Positions 43,888-56,310 are shown, counted from the stretch's first letter. The stretch is 64,000 nucleotides of DNA from Moorella sp. Hama-1 (GCF_023734095.1 NZ_AP024620.1:3195570-3259569), one strand, 5' to 3'. Notes: a model not told the origin generated them from the sequence alone. Program-made: numbers and translations.

Positions 43888-44628
43888 TTAGTAGACCACG
43901 CGTTCCAGGCAGAGCCCCCGGGCCGGGGCCGTGGGCCCGGCTCGCTCCCGGGAGCGGGCCGCCAGGATGGCCGGGATCGCCTCCGGAGCCAGGCGCCCGC
44001 GGCCGCACTCGACCAGGGTGCCGACTATAATCCGGACCATATGGTAAAGAAAGCCGTTGGCGACAACATCAAAATAGATACGCGGGCCCTCCCGGGTAAC
44101 CCGCACCCTTTCTACCCGGCGGACAAAGTACCGTACCGGGCTGCCAGCGGCACAAAAGGAACGAAAATCGTGCTCCCCCTCCATAAAGACCGCTCCCCGG
44201 GTCATGGCCGCCACGTCCAGGGGTTGCCGCACCTGCCAGCTATAGTAGCGGTTAAAGACATCCGGCACCCTATGGTTATAGATAGTATAACGGTACCACT
44301 TCCAGCGGGCCCGGTAGCGGGCGTGAAACCCCGGTGCTGCCTCCTCCGCTTCCAGGGCGACGATATCATCGGGCAGGACGCTGTTCAAGGCCAGGGGCCA
44401 GCGCTCAACGGGAATACCCGCCTCACTATAGAAACTGATTACCTGTCCCCGGGCATGAACCCCGGCGTCCGTCCGGCCGGCGGCCACCGGAAGTATATCC
44501 TCCCCTGTCAACCGGTTGATGGCTGCTGCTACCTCCCCCTGGATTGTCGGGCCGTGGGCCGCCGGTTGGACCTGCCAGCCGGCATAGTTGGTGCCGTCGT
44601 AAGCCAGGGTAATCTTTAGATGGGGCAC
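43888..44628 (-). CDS. truA: tRNA pseudouridine-38/39/40 synthase
   Basis: A 246-residue TruA enzyme, with the opening LKITLAYDGTNYAGWQVQ and the catalytic aspartate in AAGRTDAGVHARGQV; the C-terminal block FLYHMVRIIVGTLVECGRG is also typical. It modifies the anticodon stem of many tRNAs. The start is GTG 44628, matching family N-termini; an upstream TTG at 44652 is poorly placed. It lies between ecfT and rplM, the common Firmicute order. Confidence 0.94.
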   Translation of the reverse strand: MPHLKITLAYDGTNYAGWQVQPAAHGPTIQGEVAAAINRLTGEDILPVAAGRTDAGVHARGQVISFYSEAGIPVERWPLALNSVLPDDIVALEAEEAAPGFHARYRARWKWYRYTIYNHRVPDVFNRYYSWQVRQPLDVAAMTRGAVFMEGEHDFRSFCAAGSPVRYFVRRVERVRVTREGPRIYFDVVANGFLYHMVRIIVGTLVECGRGRLAPEAIPAILAARSRERAGPTAPARGLCLERVVY

Positions 44629-44661
44629 AGGCTGGCCTTCCTCCCTCCGCAAACTTCCCGG

Positions 44662-45450
44662 CTAGGAGACCAACTTCAGCCGGTAATAGAGGGACCCGGC
44701 TGCCAGGGCACCGGCCAGCAAAAGGCAAAGAAAATCGGCCGTCTTCATTCTCAATTCTCGCATCCTGGTCCGCCCTGACCCACCCTGGTAGGCCCGGGCT
44801 TCCATGGCTTCTGCCAGGCCCTCCGCCCGGCGGAAGGCGCTGACAAAGAGGGGTATAACCAGGGGCATCAAGTTTTTGACCTGCAGGCCCCGGAAGGAGG
44901 CGCCGCGGGCCACCTGGGCGCGCATGATCCTTTCCGCCTCCTCCAGGAGGGTGGGAACAAAGCGCAGGGCCAGGGTCAACATCAGAGCCAGTTCCTGGGC
45001 CGGCAGGCCGATCCTTTGCCCCGGCGCCAGGAGTCGTTCCAGACCGTCAGCCAGGGCCAGGGGATCAGTCGTTGCCGTTAGCAGGGCGGCGGCCAGGACC
45101 AGGAAGAAGACCCGGGCCAGGGCCAGTAGGCCCAGGTTGAGCCCTTCCCTGGTTACTGACAGTGGGCCCAGCGAATAGACGGCCGTTCCTGGCGTGGTGA
45201 CTACCTGGAAGATAAAAATCAGGATCAGGAAAATAACCAGGGGCCGAAACTGCCGCCAGATAAAGGCCGGGGCCAGCCCGGCTGTCAGGACCACCGGCAG
45301 GGCGATACCCCCCACCAACCAGGCCGATCGGCCATCAGGGGCGGCCAGGAGGGCCAGGCCATAAAGGAACAGGCCCAGGAGCTTCGCCCGGGGGTCCAGG
45401 TGGTGGATGCTGCTGTTTCCAGGTATATACTGTCCCAGCTCGAGGGCCAC
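44662..45450 (-). CDS. ecfT: ECF transporter transmembrane protein EcfT
   Basis: A 262-residue membrane protein with about five or six helices and the cytoplasmic coupling motifs typical of EcfT (Ala-Arg-Gly: AQVARGASF near residue 183 and AMEARAYQGGSGRT). It forms the shared energising module with two EcfA ATPases for vitamin-specific S components. GTG 45450 follows GGAGGGG by about 10 bases; another GTG three codons upstream touches the ribosome site. A fold-back repeat separates it from ecfA2. Confidence 0.93.
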   Translation of the reverse strand: MALELGQYIPGNSSIHHLDPRAKLLGLFLYGLALLAAPDGRSAWLVGGIALPVVLTAGLAPAFIWRQFRPLVIFLILIFIFQVVTTPGTAVYSLGPLSVTREGLNLGLLALARVFFLVLAAALLTATTDPLALADGLERLLAPGQRIGLPAQELALMLTLALRFVPTLLEEAERIMRAQVARGASFRGLQVKNLMPLVIPLFVSAFRRAEGLAEAMEARAYQGGSGRTRMRELRMKTADFLCLLLAGALAAGSLYYRLKLVS

Positions 45451-45513
45451 CGCCCTCACCCCTCCGAAAATAGGCTTCTACCGAAAATGGTTGCAACTTA
45501 CAGTAACTGCGGC

Positions 45514-45757
45514 GGGGCTGGCGGGTACAGGCTTCAGGCTCCGGTGGTTCTCGGCGAGCAAACTTAGCGCTCAGCCTTCCTCGGCGGCGGGGGTGGCAGA
45601 ACTCTGTTCTTTTGATCAAACATGACGGGGCGTGCTACTTCTCATTCCTGAAGCCACGTTACGATCCCCATCCCGTTCACCGCCGCCTCGATGCGGCTTC
45701 GCTGAGTTTGCTCTACACCTCGAACCAAGTCGCCTTCCGCCTGTAGCCGCCAGCCCC
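45514..45757. repeat. fold-back (MITE-like) element, copy 3
   Basis: A 244-bp element between the second EcfA gene and ecfT, ending 9 bases beyond the ecfA2 stop; the 316-base gap holds no gene. Terminal inverted repeats start GGGGCTGGCGGGTACAGGC and end as its near-complement. Internal arms also pair: GAGCAAACT (45556-45564) with AGTTTGCTC (45705-45713), and GGCGGCGG (45583-45590) with CCGCCGCC (45680-45687). The whole element can fold as one long hairpin. Confidence 0.88.
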
Positions 45758-45766
45758 CTTCAACTC

Positions 45767-46630
45767 TTAACCTACCTTTTTATCTCCCAGCCAGCGGCAA
45801 ATAGCTTCTCTGGCCTCGTCCAGGGTGAGGACATCCAGGGGTACCGGGGCTCCCTGTTGCTGCAGGTTGTGCATTAAGCGCGTCAGGGGGGGCGGCAGGA
45901 GGCCATAGGCCCGCAGGGCTTCGCCCTGGCGAAAAATCTCCCGCGGCGTACCTCGGAGGACCACCCGGCCCTGGTGCAGGACCAGGATCTGGCTGGCCAG
46001 GGTGGCTACTTCAGCCATATTATGGGAGACCAGGACCACCCCTTTGCCCGGCTGCCGGGCAAAGGCCCTGATTAAAGCCAGGATCTGTTCCTGGCCGGCC
46101 GGGTCCAGTCCGGCCGTAGGCTCATCGAGGATCAGAACCTCCGGCGCCATGGCCAGGATCCCCGCCAGGGCCACCCGCCGCTGCTGGCCGCCGCTCAGGT
46201 TGAAGGGGGAGCGGGGCCCCAGGACTTCGGGATCCAGTCCTACAGCCCGCAGGGCATCCCGGGCCCGGGCTTCTGCCGTAACAGGGTCGAGGCCCTGGTT
46301 TCGCGGCCCAAAGGTGACATCCGCCATGACTGTTTCGGCAAAGAGCTGCTGTTCCGGAGCCTGGAAGGCCATGCCCACCCGGGACCAGGGGGATAGACCC
46401 CGGATCTTCCCCCGGGCTGGCACTCCCCGGCCGTCCAGGCTGACCCTTCCACCTGTGGGCTCCAGTAAGCCGGCCATAATCTGGGCCAGGGTCGATTTAC
46501 CGGAGCCCCCGGCACCGGTAATGGCCAGGGTATCCCCCGGCCGGAGACACAGGTCGATATTATGAAGAACAGGTAGCTGCCGTCCGGCTACCTGGTAGGC
46601 AAAATCTACCCCCTGGAGGCTAATTTCCAT
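45767..46630 (-). CDS. ecfA2: ECF transporter ATPase A2
   Basis: A 287-residue ABC ATPase: Walker [10 protein letters not shown], the Q-loop [13 protein letters not shown], signature [15 protein letters not shown], and Walker [15 protein letters not shown]. It pairs with EcfA1, whose gene it overlaps by 25 bases, to power EcfT-dependent vitamin uptake. The C-terminal part has a short helix-rich extension. It starts with ATG 46630. Confidence 0.93.
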   Translation of the reverse strand: MEISLQGVDFAYQVAGRQLPVLHNIDLCLRPGDTLAITGAGGSGKSTLAQIMAGLLEPTGGRVSLDGRGVPARGKIRGLSPWSRVGMAFQAPEQQLFAETVMADVTFGPRNQGLDPVTAEARARDALRAVGLDPEVLGPRSPFNLSGGQQRRVALAGILAMAPEVLILDEPTAGLDPAGQEQILALIRAFARQPGKGVVLVSHNMAEVATLASQILVLHQGRVVLRGTPREIFRQGEALRAYGLLPPPLTRLMHNLQQQGAPVPLDVLTLDEAREAICRWLGDKKVG

Positions 46631-47436
46631 AGGGACCGGGCCAGTTCCTCCCCATTGAGCGGATTTTCTCCCAGTTGGAACCCCTGGCGGCGCAGGCTCT
46701 GGCCCAGGGCAACCACGGCCGGCAGGCGTAACCCGGCCGCCGCCAGGAACCTGTCCTGATGAACAATTTCCCGGGGTTTGCCGGTCCAGGTGATCTTGCC
46801 GGCCTGCATGACCAGCATCCTGTCGGCCAGCAGGGCCTCTTCCATCAGGTGGGAAATAAGGATCACGGCTATCCCTTTCTCCCGCCGCTGTTCGAGGACC
46901 CGTTCCAGGATCTCCTCCCGGGCCACCGGATCAAGCATGGCGGTGGCTTCGTCCAGGACCAGGTACCGGGGCTCCATGGCCAGGACCCCGGCCAAGGCCA
47001 ATCGTTGTTTCTGGCCGCCCGAGAGCTGGTGGGGCGGCCTGGCAGCCAGGTCATCCAGGCCCACGGTTTTCAGGGCCCGGTCGACCCGCTCCCGAATCTC
47101 TGCCGGTGGTAGCCCCAGGTTTTCCAGGCCAAAGGCCACATCATCGGCTGCCGTGGCGGCCACCAGCTGGTTATCCGGATCCTGAAAGACCATGCCCACC
47201 CGGCGCCGGATGGCGACCAGGGAAGCTGGATCCCTGGTGTCCCGGTCGTCCACCAGCACCTGGCCCTCCCGGGGGCGCAGCAGGCCGTTCAGCGTCCGCG
47301 CCAGGGTCGATTTGCCGGAACCGTTGGGACCGGTCACGGCCAGGAATTCCCCCGGTTGAATCCTCAGGTTGATTTTTTCCAGGGCCGGCGTGGTAGTGCC
47401 GGGGTAGTAAAAGGTTACGCCCTGGAGTACAATCAT
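46606..47436 (-). CDS. ecfA1: ECF transporter ATPase A1
   Basis: A 276-residue ABC ATPase: Walker [11 protein letters not shown]-loop [13 protein letters not shown], signature [15 protein letters not shown], and Walker [14 protein letters not shown]. The DPDNQ version marks the A1 type. It begins 3 bases after rplQ, so the energising module is read with the ribosomal operon, a linkage widespread in Firmicutes. Confidence 0.94.
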   Translation of the reverse strand: MIVLQGVTFYYPGTTTPALEKINLRIQPGEFLAVTGPNGSGKSTLARTLNGLLRPREGQVLVDDRDTRDPASLVAIRRRVGMVFQDPDNQLVAATAADDVAFGLENLGLPPAEIRERVDRALKTVGLDDLAARPPHQLSGGQKQRLALAGVLAMEPRYLVLDEATAMLDPVAREEILERVLEQRREKGIAVILISHLMEEALLADRMLVMQAGKITWTGKPREIVHQDRFLAAAGLRLPAVVALGQSLRRQGFQLGENPLNGEELARSLWKLASRG

Positions 47437-47439
47437 GGC

Positions 47440-47778
47440 CTATACCAGTTCGATCTGGACCATGGGGGCGCCGTCGCCCTGGCGGTACCCGGTCTTGACA
47501 ATCCGGGTGTAACCACCATTTTTCTCAGCGTAGCGCGGGCCAATCTCCTTAAAGAGTTTGGTGACTACATCCTCGTCCAGGAGATAGGCCAGGGCCTGGC
47601 GGCGGGAATGGAGATCCCCCCGTTTACCCAGGGTAATCATCTTCTCGGCCAGGCTCTTGAGTTCTTTAGCCCGCAGTTCGGTAGTCTCTATACGGCCGTG
47701 CTTCAATAATGAAGTCACGATATTCCGCAGTAACATTTTACGATGGCCGGCCAGGCGGCCCAGCTTGCGGTAACCCAT
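47440..47778 (-). CDS. rplQ: 50S ribosomal protein L17
   Basis: A 112-residue protein with the family opening [20 protein letters not shown] and the ending [19 protein letters not shown]. It is the last ribosomal gene of the alpha operon and follows rpoA by 20 bases. Confidence 0.97.
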   Translation of the reverse strand: MGYRKLGRLAGHRKMLLRNIVTSLLKHGRIETTELRAKELKSLAEKMITLGKRGDLHSRRQALAYLLDEDVVTKLFKEIGPRYAEKNGGYTRIVKTGYRQGDGAPMVQIELV

Positions 47779-47798
47779 AACCTTAAAAGCTCCCCCCT

Positions 47799-48740
47799 TT
47801 ACTCTTCGCTCGAGCGCAGGCTCAGACCCAGTTCTTCTAATTTCTGGGTAACCTCTTCCAGGGATTTCTTCCCCAGGTTACGGACCTTCATCATATCTTC
47901 TTCGGAACGCTGTAACAGCTCGGCTACTGTATTAATGCCGGCCCGTTTCAGGCAGTTATAAGAGCGGACCGACAGATCGAGTTCCTCAATGGACATGTCC
48001 ATGAGGCGATCCTTGGTGTCTTCTTCTTTCTCGACCATGGTGACTTCATCACTAACGCGCTCCGTCAACCCTAAAAAAAGGCGCATATGCTCGATAAGAA
48101 TCTTAGCCGCCGAGCTCACAGCTTCATCGGGGGCAATACTGCCATCGGTCCATACTTCCAGGGTCAACTTGTCATAGTCGGTGATCTTCCCCACCCGGGT
48201 ATTTTCCACTTTATAATTCACCCGGTGAATCGGGGAAAACAGGGAGTCCACCGGGATAATTCCGATGGGCTGATCCTCGTTTTTATTTTTATCGGCGCTG
48301 GCGTACCCCCGGCCTTTTTCCACCGTCATTTCCATGAAAAGGCGCCCGCCCTTTTCTACGGTGGCAATGATCAGTTCCGGGTTTAAGACCTCAACATCGG
48401 CACCGGTAATAATGTCACCGGCAGTGACTACCCCTTCGTCCTCAGCTTCAATCCGGATTACCCTGGGTTCTTCGCTATGGAGTTTCAGAGCCAGGGATTT
48501 GATGTTCAGGATAATGTCGGTCGTATCTTCAACTACCCCGGGGATAGTGGAAAACTCATGGAGAACCCCTTCGATCTTCACTGACGTTACTGCTGCCCCC
48601 GGCAGGGATGACAGGAGCATTCGCCGCAGGGAGTTACCCAGGGTAATCCCATAACCACGTTCCAGGGGTTCAACAACAAACCGGCCGTATTTGTCGTTTA
48701 TTTCCTGACACTCGATCCTGGGCTTTTCAATTTCCAGCAT
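47799..48740 (-). CDS. rpoA: RNA polymerase alpha subunit
   Basis: A 313-residue subunit. The N-terminal assembly domain has [20 protein letters not shown] and the C-terminal domain (after about 235) shows [19 protein letters not shown] and [16 protein letters not shown] helices (here [12 protein letters not shown]) that contact promoter UP elements and activators. ATG 48740 begins the family-typical [10 protein letters not shown]. It follows rpsD in the usual S13-S11-S4-alpha-L17 order. Confidence 0.98.
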   Translation of the reverse strand: MLEIEKPRIECQEINDKYGRFVVEPLERGYGITLGNSLRRMLLSSLPGAAVTSVKIEGVLHEFSTIPGVVEDTTDIILNIKSLALKLHSEEPRVIRIEAEDEGVVTAGDIITGADVEVLNPELIIATVEKGGRLFMEMTVEKGRGYASADKNKNEDQPIGIIPVDSLFSPIHRVNYKVENTRVGKITDYDKLTLEVWTDGSIAPDEAVSSAAKILIEHMRLFLGLTERVSDEVTMVEKEEDTKDRLMDMSIEELDLSVRSYNCLKRAGINTVAELLQRSEEDMMKVRNLGKKSLEEVTQKLEELGLSLRSSEE

Positions 48741-48778
48741 TGTTCCCCTCCTTCTCGTGAGCTCAACTGACTCCGCCT

Positions 48779-49405
48779 TTAGCGGGAGTACAGCTCAACG
48801 ATGAGGTGTTCCTGTACCGGCGTGTCAATCTGTTCCCGCGTCGGCAGGGCCAGGACATGACCTTCCAGGGCGTTGCCATCGGCGCTTAACCAGGCCGGTA
48901 CAGTCCGGTGGGCTGCTGCTTCGGCAATTTCCTTAAACCTGGGGCTGGCTTTGCTCTTCTCCCGGACCTTGATGGTATCACCCGCCCGGACCAGGTACGA
49001 GGGAATATTGACCTTGCGGCCATTAACCAGGAAGTGGCCATGGCGGATCAGGGTCCTGGCCTCAGCCCGGGAATCGGCAAACCCCAGGCGGTAAACAATA
49101 TTGTCCAGGCGCCTCTCCAGGGTAACCAGCAGGTTTTCACCGGTAACGCCCTTCTGGCGCTCCGCCTTCTCAAAGTAATTACGGAACTGACGTTCCATGA
49201 CACCGTAAATACGGCGCACCTTCTGCTTCTCCCGCAGCTGCAGGCCGTATTCCGAGACTTTCTTCCGGCCCTGGCCGTGCTGGCCGGGAGCGTAGGAGCG
49301 CCGGGCGACAGCGCACTTATCGGAGTAGCAGCGGTCGCCCTTCAAAAAGAGCTTGGCTCCTTCCCGCCGGCACAGGCGGCAGGTAGAATCGGTATATCTT
49401 GCCAA
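48779..49405 (-). CDS. rpsD: 30S ribosomal protein S4
   Basis: A 208-residue protein with the zinc-type N-terminus (C9, C12, C26, C31) and an S4 RNA-binding domain ([20 protein letters not shown]). It starts 16S assembly and in many bacteria regulates its own operon. The spacing to rpoA is 38 bases, the widest in this part of the cluster. Confidence 0.97.
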   Translation of the reverse strand: MARYTDSTCRLCRREGAKLFLKGDRCYSDKCAVARRSYAPGQHGQGRKKVSEYGLQLREKQKVRRIYGVMERQFRNYFEKAERQKGVTGENLLVTLERRLDNIVYRLGFADSRAEARTLIRHGHFLVNGRKVNIPSYLVRAGDTIKVREKSKASPRFKEIAEAAAHRTVPAWLSADGNALEGHVLALPTREQIDTPVQEHLIVELYSR

Positions 49406-49421
49406 GGTACCTCCTCCTATT

Positions 49422-49814
49422 CTATACCCGGCGCCGTTTGGGAGGACGGCAGCCGTTATGGGGAATGGGCGTTACGTCCTTAATGACGCTGACTTCCAGC
49501 CCGGCAGCCTGGAGGGAACGAATAGCTGCTTCCCGGCCGGCCCCGGGGCCCTTTACGTAGCACTCGACCTCCCGCAGGCCATGCTCCATGGCCTGTTTAG
49601 CCGCCGCCTCGGCCGCCATCTGGGCGGCAAAGGGTGTGCTCTTGCGTGAACCTTTAAAGCCAACCGTCCCGGCACTGGCCCAGGAAATGGCGTTCCCGTT
49701 TTTATCAGTAATGGTCACCTGGGTGTTGTTAAAAGTTGATTTAATATGGGCGATGCCGTTTTCAATATGCTTGCGATCCCGCCGTCGCGGCCGGGCGGTT
49801 TTACGTGGTGGCAT
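49422..49814 (-). CDS. rpsK: 30S ribosomal protein S11
   Basis: A 130-residue protein with [20 protein letters not shown] and the ending [16 protein letters not shown], both characteristic. It helps form the platform of the small subunit. It lies 12 bases after rpsM. Confidence 0.98.
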   Translation of the reverse strand: MPPRKTARPRRRDRKHIENGIAHIKSTFNNTQVTITDKNGNAISWASAGTVGFKGSRKSTPFAAQMAAEAAAKQAMEHGLREVECYVKGPGAGREAAIRSLQAAGLEVSVIKDVTPIPHNGCRPPKRRRV

Positions 49815-49826
49815 AATCCTTCCCCC

Positions 49827-50198
49827 TTACTTTTTGCGCCGCACACCTACTGTCCGGCGCGGTCCCTTACGCGTACGGGCATTGGTTTTGGTACGCTGGC
49901 CGCGCACCGGCAGGCCCCGCCGGTGCCGCAGGCCCCGGTAGCAGCCGATTTCCATCAGGCGCTTGATATTTAAAGAAACCTCACGCCGCAAATCGCCTTC
50001 GACGACCACATTTTTATCGATATATTCCCGTAAGCGGTTGACTTCTTCTTCCGTCAGGTCCCGCACCCTGGTATCGGGATTGACTCCCGTCGCCGCCAGG
50101 ATTTTGTTGGCTTGGGGCCGGCCAATGCCATAGATATAGGTCAGGGCAACCTCGGTCCGTTTATCACGGGGCAGGTCCACCCCGGCAATCCTCGCCAT
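49827..50198 (-). CDS. rpsM: 30S ribosomal protein S13
   Basis: A 123-residue protein with [31 protein letters not shown] and the basic tail [18 protein letters not shown] that reaches tRNA and helix B1. It begins 17 bases after rpmJ. Confidence 0.98.
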   Translation of the reverse strand: MARIAGVDLPRDKRTEVALTYIYGIGRPQANKILAATGVNPDTRVRDLTEEEVNRLREYIDKNVVVEGDLRREVSLNIKRLMEIGCYRGLRHRRGLPVRGQRTKTNARTRKGPRRTVGVRRKK

Positions 50199-50215
50199 TT
50201 CGCCTTACCTCCCGT

Positions 50216-50564
<349 letters not shown>

Positions 50565-50577
50565 ATAAACCCCTCCT

Positions 50578-50865
50578 TCAAAAAGCCCCTTCTGTCCCTA
50601 AGAGCTGGGCAATCGCCTGGCGTATCTCGGCGTCAGTAACCATTTCCTTCCGGCTTAAGCGTTCCTGGATTGCTGTGGCCGTCTGGTTTACTGGCTGCAC
50701 GTGGAGGACGTTTTTTAATTTGGGTTTAGCGATGCGCCTCAGTTTTCCGTCCACCAGATAAACCCGGTCCGGTCCCGCCATCCCCAGGACCAGAAAAGGG
50801 CGGCCCTGATCCCGGCCGGCCCGGGAAAAAACCAGTTGCCCGGCATGCAATGACCCTGCAGGCAT
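50578..50865 (-). CDS. KOW-domain RNA-binding protein (L14e/L6e/L27e-like)
   Basis: A 95-residue protein with a KOW-like opening ([20 protein letters not shown]) and [19 protein letters not shown], as in small proteins annotated L14E-like that sit between map and infA in many thermophilic Firmicutes. The function is not known; a ribosome-associated role is suggested by context. The start is placed at ATG 50865 because GGAGG lies 8 bases before it; ATG 50880 would include that site as coding. Confidence 0.8.
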   Translation of the reverse strand: MPAGSLHAGQLVFSRAGRDQGRPFLVLGMAGPDRVYLVDGKLRRIAKPKLKNVLHVQPVNQTATAIQERLSRKEMVTDAEIRQAIAQLLGTEGAF

Positions 50866-50888
50866 AACCTCCGCCTCCATCTATCAAC

Positions 50889-52303
<1,415 letters not shown>

Positions 52304-52306
52304 TTA

Positions 52307-53569
52307 TTACTTCATAAAGCCCTGGTAATGGCGCAGCAGCAGGTGGGATTCTAGTTGTTTCATGGTTTCCAGGGCCACGCCCACGACAATCAGCAGGGAG
52401 GTACCGCCGAAATAGACATTAATCCCGGTGATGGCCATGAGGATATTGGGCAAAATCGCAATAAAGGCCAGGAAGATGGCCCCGGCCAGGGTTACCCGGG
52501 CGAGAATCCGTTCAATATACTCGGCTGTTGGCCGGCCCGGCCTTAAACCCGGGATAAAGCCGCCGTACTTCTTCATGTTATCGGCCACGTCCTGGGGGTT
52601 AAAGGTCACGGCTGTATAAAAATAGGTAAAGAAGATAATCAACAGCGCGTACAGGAGCATATAGAAAGCCGACCGCGGGTCGAAGAAGCGCACGACGCTC
52701 TGGGCCAGGCTGCTCTGGGGAAACCAGGACGCCAGGGTGCTGGGGAAGAGCAGGATGGACATGGCAAAGATCACGGGGATAACCCCGGCCTGGTTGACCT
52801 TCAAGGGTATATGGGTGCTCTGGCCGCCATAGACCCGCCGGCCTACCACCCGCTTGGCGTACTGGACGGCAATCCGGCGCTCCCCCTGCTGGACGGCGAC
52901 CACGGCAGCGATAATCAGCACGGCGAGGAGGGCAAAGGCCACCAGGGAGAGGATGTTGACCGTACCGGCAGTAACGTACTGGTAGAGGCTGGCTGCTCCT
53001 GCCGGCAGGCGCGACACTATTCCGGCAAAGATAATCAGGGAGATGCCGTTGCCAATGCCCTTTTCGGTGATTAGTTCGCCCATCCACATCAGGAAGGCCG
53101 TACCCGCCGTGAGCATAATGGCGACTACCAGGTAGTTATAAACCCCTGGATGCAGGAAGGCATTGGAGCGGGCCAGGTACAGGCCCATGCCCAGGGCCTG
53201 GAGCAGGCCTAAAACGACGGTGCCGTAACGTGTATACTGGACGATCTTCTTGCGGCCTTCAATATCTTCTTTAGCCAGGCGTTCGAGGGCCGGGATAACC
53301 ACCGTTAGGAGTTGCATGATAATCGAGGCGTTGATGTAGGGCATAATGCCCATGGCAAAGATGGTAAACTTTTTAAAAGCCCCGCCGGAAATGACATCAA
53401 AAAACCCAAAGATGGTCCCTGTACCGATAAGCTCCTTCAAAATGGCATTATTGATGCCCGGTACCGGGATATGGGCCCCCAGGCGAAAGACGATAAACAT
53501 GATCAGGGTAAAAAAGATCTTTTTCCGCAGATCCTCCAGCTTCCAGGCACTGGCCAGGGTTTCAAGCAC
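52307..53569 (-). CDS. secY: preprotein translocase subunit SecY
   Basis: A 420-residue membrane channel with ten helices, the plug region after helix 1 (GAHIPVPGINNAIL) and the typical MGIMPYINASIIMQLL. It forms the protein-export channel with SecE and SecG. Its ATG follows immediately after the rplO stop. Confidence 0.98.
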   Translation of the reverse strand: MLETLASAWKLEDLRKKIFFTLIMFIVFRLGAHIPVPGINNAILKELIGTGTIFGFFDVISGGAFKKFTIFAMGIMPYINASIIMQLLTVVIPALERLAKEDIEGRKKIVQYTRYGTVVLGLLQALGMGLYLARSNAFLHPGVYNYLVVAIMLTAGTAFLMWMGELITEKGIGNGISLIIFAGIVSRLPAGAASLYQYVTAGTVNILSLVAFALLAVLIIAAVVAVQQGERRIAVQYAKRVVGRRVYGGQSTHIPLKVNQAGVIPVIFAMSILLFPSTLASWFPQSSLAQSVVRFFDPRSAFYMLLYALLIIFFTYFYTAVTFNPQDVADNMKKYGGFIPGLRPGRPTAEYIERILARVTLAGAIFLAFIAILPNILMAITGINVYFGGTSLLIVVGVALETMKQLESHLLLRHYQGFMK

Positions 53570-54019
53570 CTACATCACCTCGACTTTACCGCCGGCAGCC
53601 TCGATCTTCGCGATGGCCTGGCGACTGGCCGCCTGCACCTTGACGGTGAGCTTCCTGGTCAGTTCGCCATCACCAAGGAGCTTAACCCCATCCCGGGCCT
53701 GTTTAACCAGGCCGGCATCATGGAGCAGCTCTGGTGTGACTACTGTATCCGGTTCAAAGCGTTCCAGTTCGCCCACATTGATGGCTACCAGTTTGCGGGC
53801 GAAGATATTGGTAAAGCCCCGTTTGGGCAGGCGCCGGGTCAGGGGCATCTGGCCGCCTTCAAAGCCCCGGCGAACACCACCTCCGGACCTGGCCTTCTGC
53901 CCTTTATGGCCGCGGCCGGAAGTCTTTCCCAGCCCGGAACCGATCCCCCGGCCTACGCGGGTAGCTCCAGGGCGGGAACCCGCAGCTGGATGTAATTCAT
54001 GAAGACGCAACCTGGTCAC
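53570..54019 (-). CDS. rplO: 50S ribosomal protein L15
   Basis: A 149-residue protein with [20 protein letters not shown] and the glycine-rich [20 protein letters not shown] that threads into 23S rRNA. It abuts secY and lies 3 bases from rpmD. Confidence 0.98.
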   Translation of the reverse strand: MTRLRLHELHPAAGSRPGATRVGRGIGSGLGKTSGRGHKGQKARSGGGVRRGFEGGQMPLTRRLPKRGFTNIFARKLVAINVGELERFEPDTVVTPELLHDAGLVKQARDGVKLLGDGELTRKLTVKVQAASRQAIAKIEAAGGKVEVM

Positions 54020-54022
54020 CTC

Positions 54023-54205
54023 CTATTCAACATTTTCCACCTGGACCAGGTGGGCGAGTTTCTGAACCTGTCCCCTGGTCGCCGGTGTATCCGGACGTAC
54101 TACCTGGCTGTGGAGTTTCTTCAAACCCAGGGCCCGGGCTGTTTTCCTTTCCGTCTCCGGCCGGCCGATGAGGCTCCGGACCAGGGTAATTCTTAGTTCC
54201 GCCAC
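54023..54205 (-). CDS. rpmD: 50S ribosomal protein L30
   Basis: A 60-residue protein with [20 protein letters not shown], the whole-family pattern. It lies 12 bases after rpsE. Confidence 0.96.
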   Translation of the reverse strand: MAELRITLVRSLIGRPETERKTARALGLKKLHSQVVRPDTPATRGQVQKLAHLVQVENVE

Positions 54206-54217
54206 TACCTATTCCTC

Positions 54218-54718
54218 CTAGCCGATAAGTTCGGCCGCCGTTTTACCCCGGAGGCGGGCCACTTCTTCCGCTCTTTTCAGGCCCCGCAAGCCTTCGATGG
54301 TAGCATAAACGGCATTATTGGGATTGGCCGAACCCAGGCTTTTTGTTAAGATGTCCCGAATTCCCGCGGCCTCCAGGACCGCCCGCACCGGACCACCGGC
54401 GATAACACCAGTACCGGGGGCCGCCGGCTTTAATAAGACTTTGCCTGCACCAAAGTGACCAATAATTTCATGGGGAATGGTCGTGCCTACCATGGGTACT
54501 TTGATCAGATTCTTTTTGGCGTCTTCGATGCCCTTGCGAATGGCTTCCGGCACTTCACTGGCCTTACCCAGGCCGGCACCAACATGGCCCTTACCGTCGC
54601 CGACGACTACCAGGGCAGCAAAACTAAAACGGCGACCACCCTTGACTACCTTGGCTACCCGGTTGACGTGGACCACCTTTTCCGTCAGATCGAGTTCCCT
54701 GGCTTCAATACGCGCCAT
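54218..54718 (-). CDS. rpsE: 30S ribosomal protein S5
   Basis: A 166-residue protein with the double-stranded RNA-binding fold ([19 protein letters not shown]) and [20 protein letters not shown]. The open frame runs into the end of rplR, but ATG 54718, preceded by AAGGAGGG, gives the usual length. Confidence 0.97.
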   Translation of the reverse strand: MARIEARELDLTEKVVHVNRVAKVVKGGRRFSFAALVVVGDGKGHVGAGLGKASEVPEAIRKGIEDAKKNLIKVPMVGTTIPHEIIGHFGAGKVLLKPAAPGTGVIAGGPVRAVLEAAGIRDILTKSLGSANPNNAVYATIEGLRGLKRAEEVARLRGKTAAELIG

Positions 54719-54737
54719 TTTTTCCCTCCTTCCCTCC

Positions 54738-55103
54738 TTAGAAGTCGAGTCCCGCTTCCCGGGCACCCTCGGCCACGGCAGCGATTCGACCATGATAGAT
54801 ATTTCCACCGCGATCAAAAACCACTTTAGTAACGCCCTTTTCCTGGGCCTTCCGGGCGATGAGCTCGCCGACCTTCCTGGCGGCCTCTTTGTTCCCGGAG
54901 GCTCCCAGATCCTTTAAAGCCGGATCCAGGGTCGAGGCGGCCGCCAGGGTTACGCCCCTGGTATCGTCGATCACCTGGGCGTAGATGTGGTGGAGGCTCC
55001 GGTAAATGCTTAAACGGGGCCGCTCGGAGGTGCCCACCAGGCGCCGCCGCACCCGCAGGTGCTTCTTTTGCCGCGCGAGTTTCCGGTCTTTCTTGATGAA
55101 CAT
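54738..55103 (-). CDS. rplR: 50S ribosomal protein L18
   Basis: A 121-residue 5S rRNA-binding protein with [20 protein letters not shown] and [20 protein letters not shown]. It lies 11 bases after rplF. Confidence 0.97.
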   Translation of the reverse strand: MFIKKDRKLARQKKHLRVRRRLVGTSERPRLSIYRSLHHIYAQVIDDTRGVTLAAASTLDPALKDLGASGNKEAARKVGELIARKAQEKGVTKVVFDRGGNIYHGRIAAVAEGAREAGLDF

Positions 55104-55114
55104 CCCTTTACCTC

Positions 55115-55666
55115 CTATTTCTTGCCGCCCTTGGCACCGGTCTTGCCGACCTTGCGCCGGATATGCTCACCTTCATATTTAATGCCTTTGCCTTTATAAG
55201 GTTCTGGAGGACGTACCTCGCGGATATTGGCCGCCAGGGCGCCGACTGCTTCCTTGTCAATCCCCTTAACAATTATCTTATTGGGTGCCGGTACTTCTAT
55301 TTCCAGCCCTTCACCGGGAAGCATCTCCACGGGATGGGAATAGCCCACCGTCAGGACCAATTTTTGGCCTTGTTTGGCAGCCCGGTAGCCGACGCCGACC
55401 AACTCCAGCCCTTTTTCAAATCCCCGGGTTACGCCATCGACCATATTCTGCAATAAGGCCCGGGACAGGCCGTGCAGGGAACGGTGGGGTTTGGCGTCCG
55501 AGGGCCGGCTAACCTGGAGTTCCTCTCCTTCCCTGGCGATGGTTATCACCTCCGGGAACTGGCGGGTGAGCTTTCCTTTGGGCCCTTTGACAGTGACGGT
55601 ATTGCCTTCGATATTAACCTCTACTCCAGCCGGTATTTTAACCGGCTTCCTGCCTATCCGTGACAC
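55115..55666 (-). CDS. rplF: 50S ribosomal protein L6
   Basis: A 183-residue protein with two repeated folds: [16 protein letters not shown] at the start and [20 protein letters not shown] near the end, close to the factor-binding site. It lies 16 bases after rpsH. Confidence 0.98.
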   Translation of the reverse strand: MSRIGRKPVKIPAGVEVNIEGNTVTVKGPKGKLTRQFPEVITIAREGEELQVSRPSDAKPHRSLHGLSRALLQNMVDGVTRGFEKGLELVGVGYRAAKQGQKLVLTVGYSHPVEMLPGEGLEIEVPAPNKIIVKGIDKEAVGALAANIREVRPPEPYKGKGIKYEGEHIRRKVGKTGAKGGKK

Positions 55667-55682
55667 CTGATCACCTCCAGTC

Positions 55683-56075
55683 CTACCAGATGTAGCAGAT
55701 TACCTCACCGCCGACGCCTTCCCGGCGGGCTTCTTTATCCGTCAGAATGCCTTTACTGGTAGAAATCACTGCGATTCCCAGACCTCCCAGTACCCGGGGG
55801 ACTTCTCCCTTTTTGGCATAAACCCTGAGACCCGGGCGGCTGATCCGTTTCAAACCGGTAATTATTTTTTCCCGGTTGGGACCATATTTGAGGTACAACC
55901 TCAGGATACCCTGTTTGTTATCCTCAACGTATTCATAGCTTTTAATATACCCTTCGGTCTTTAAAATCTCGGCCAGGGCCCGCTTGACCCTGGATGCCGG
56001 CACCTCGACCTTTTCCTGATAGACCATATTCGCATTGCGGATGCGGGTCAGGAAATCGGCGATGGGATCGGTCAT
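55683..56075 (-). CDS. rpsH: 30S ribosomal protein S8
   Basis: A 130-residue protein with [15 protein letters not shown] and the closing [23 protein letters not shown] 56075 is preferred over the adjacent TTG at 56078. Confidence 0.97.
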   Translation of the reverse strand: MTDPIADFLTRIRNANMVYQEKVEVPASRVKRALAEILKTEGYIKSYEYVEDNKQGILRLYLKYGPNREKIITGLKRISRPGLRVYAKKGEVPRVLGGLGIAVISTSKGILTDKEARREGVGGEVICYIW

Positions 56076-56110
56076 CAATGCAACTACCCCCTTCCTTCTA
56101 GTCCCCGCGG

Positions 56111-56296
56111 TTACCAGCTGGCTTTATTGATGCCGGGGAGTTCCCCTTTATATGCTAGCTCCCGGAAACAGATCCGGCACAGGCCAAACTTCCGCATATA
56201 ACCATGGGGACGCCCACACCGCCAGCACCGGTTATAAGCCCGTACGGAGAATTTGGGTGGGCGGGATTGCTTGATGCGCAAAGACTTTTTGGCCAT
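56111..56296 (-). CDS. rpsN: 30S ribosomal protein S14, zinc-binding type Z
   Basis: A 61-residue zinc form with cysteines C24, C27, C40 and C43 (RCWRCGRPH...GLCRICFRE). The short zinc form is typical of Gram-positive bacteria. It lies 14 bases after rplE. Confidence 0.97.
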   Translation of the reverse strand: MAKKSLRIKQSRPPKFSVRAYNRCWRCGRPHGYMRKFGLCRICFRELAYKGELPGINKASW

Positions 56297-56310
56297 GGAT
56301 GTCCTCCTTA

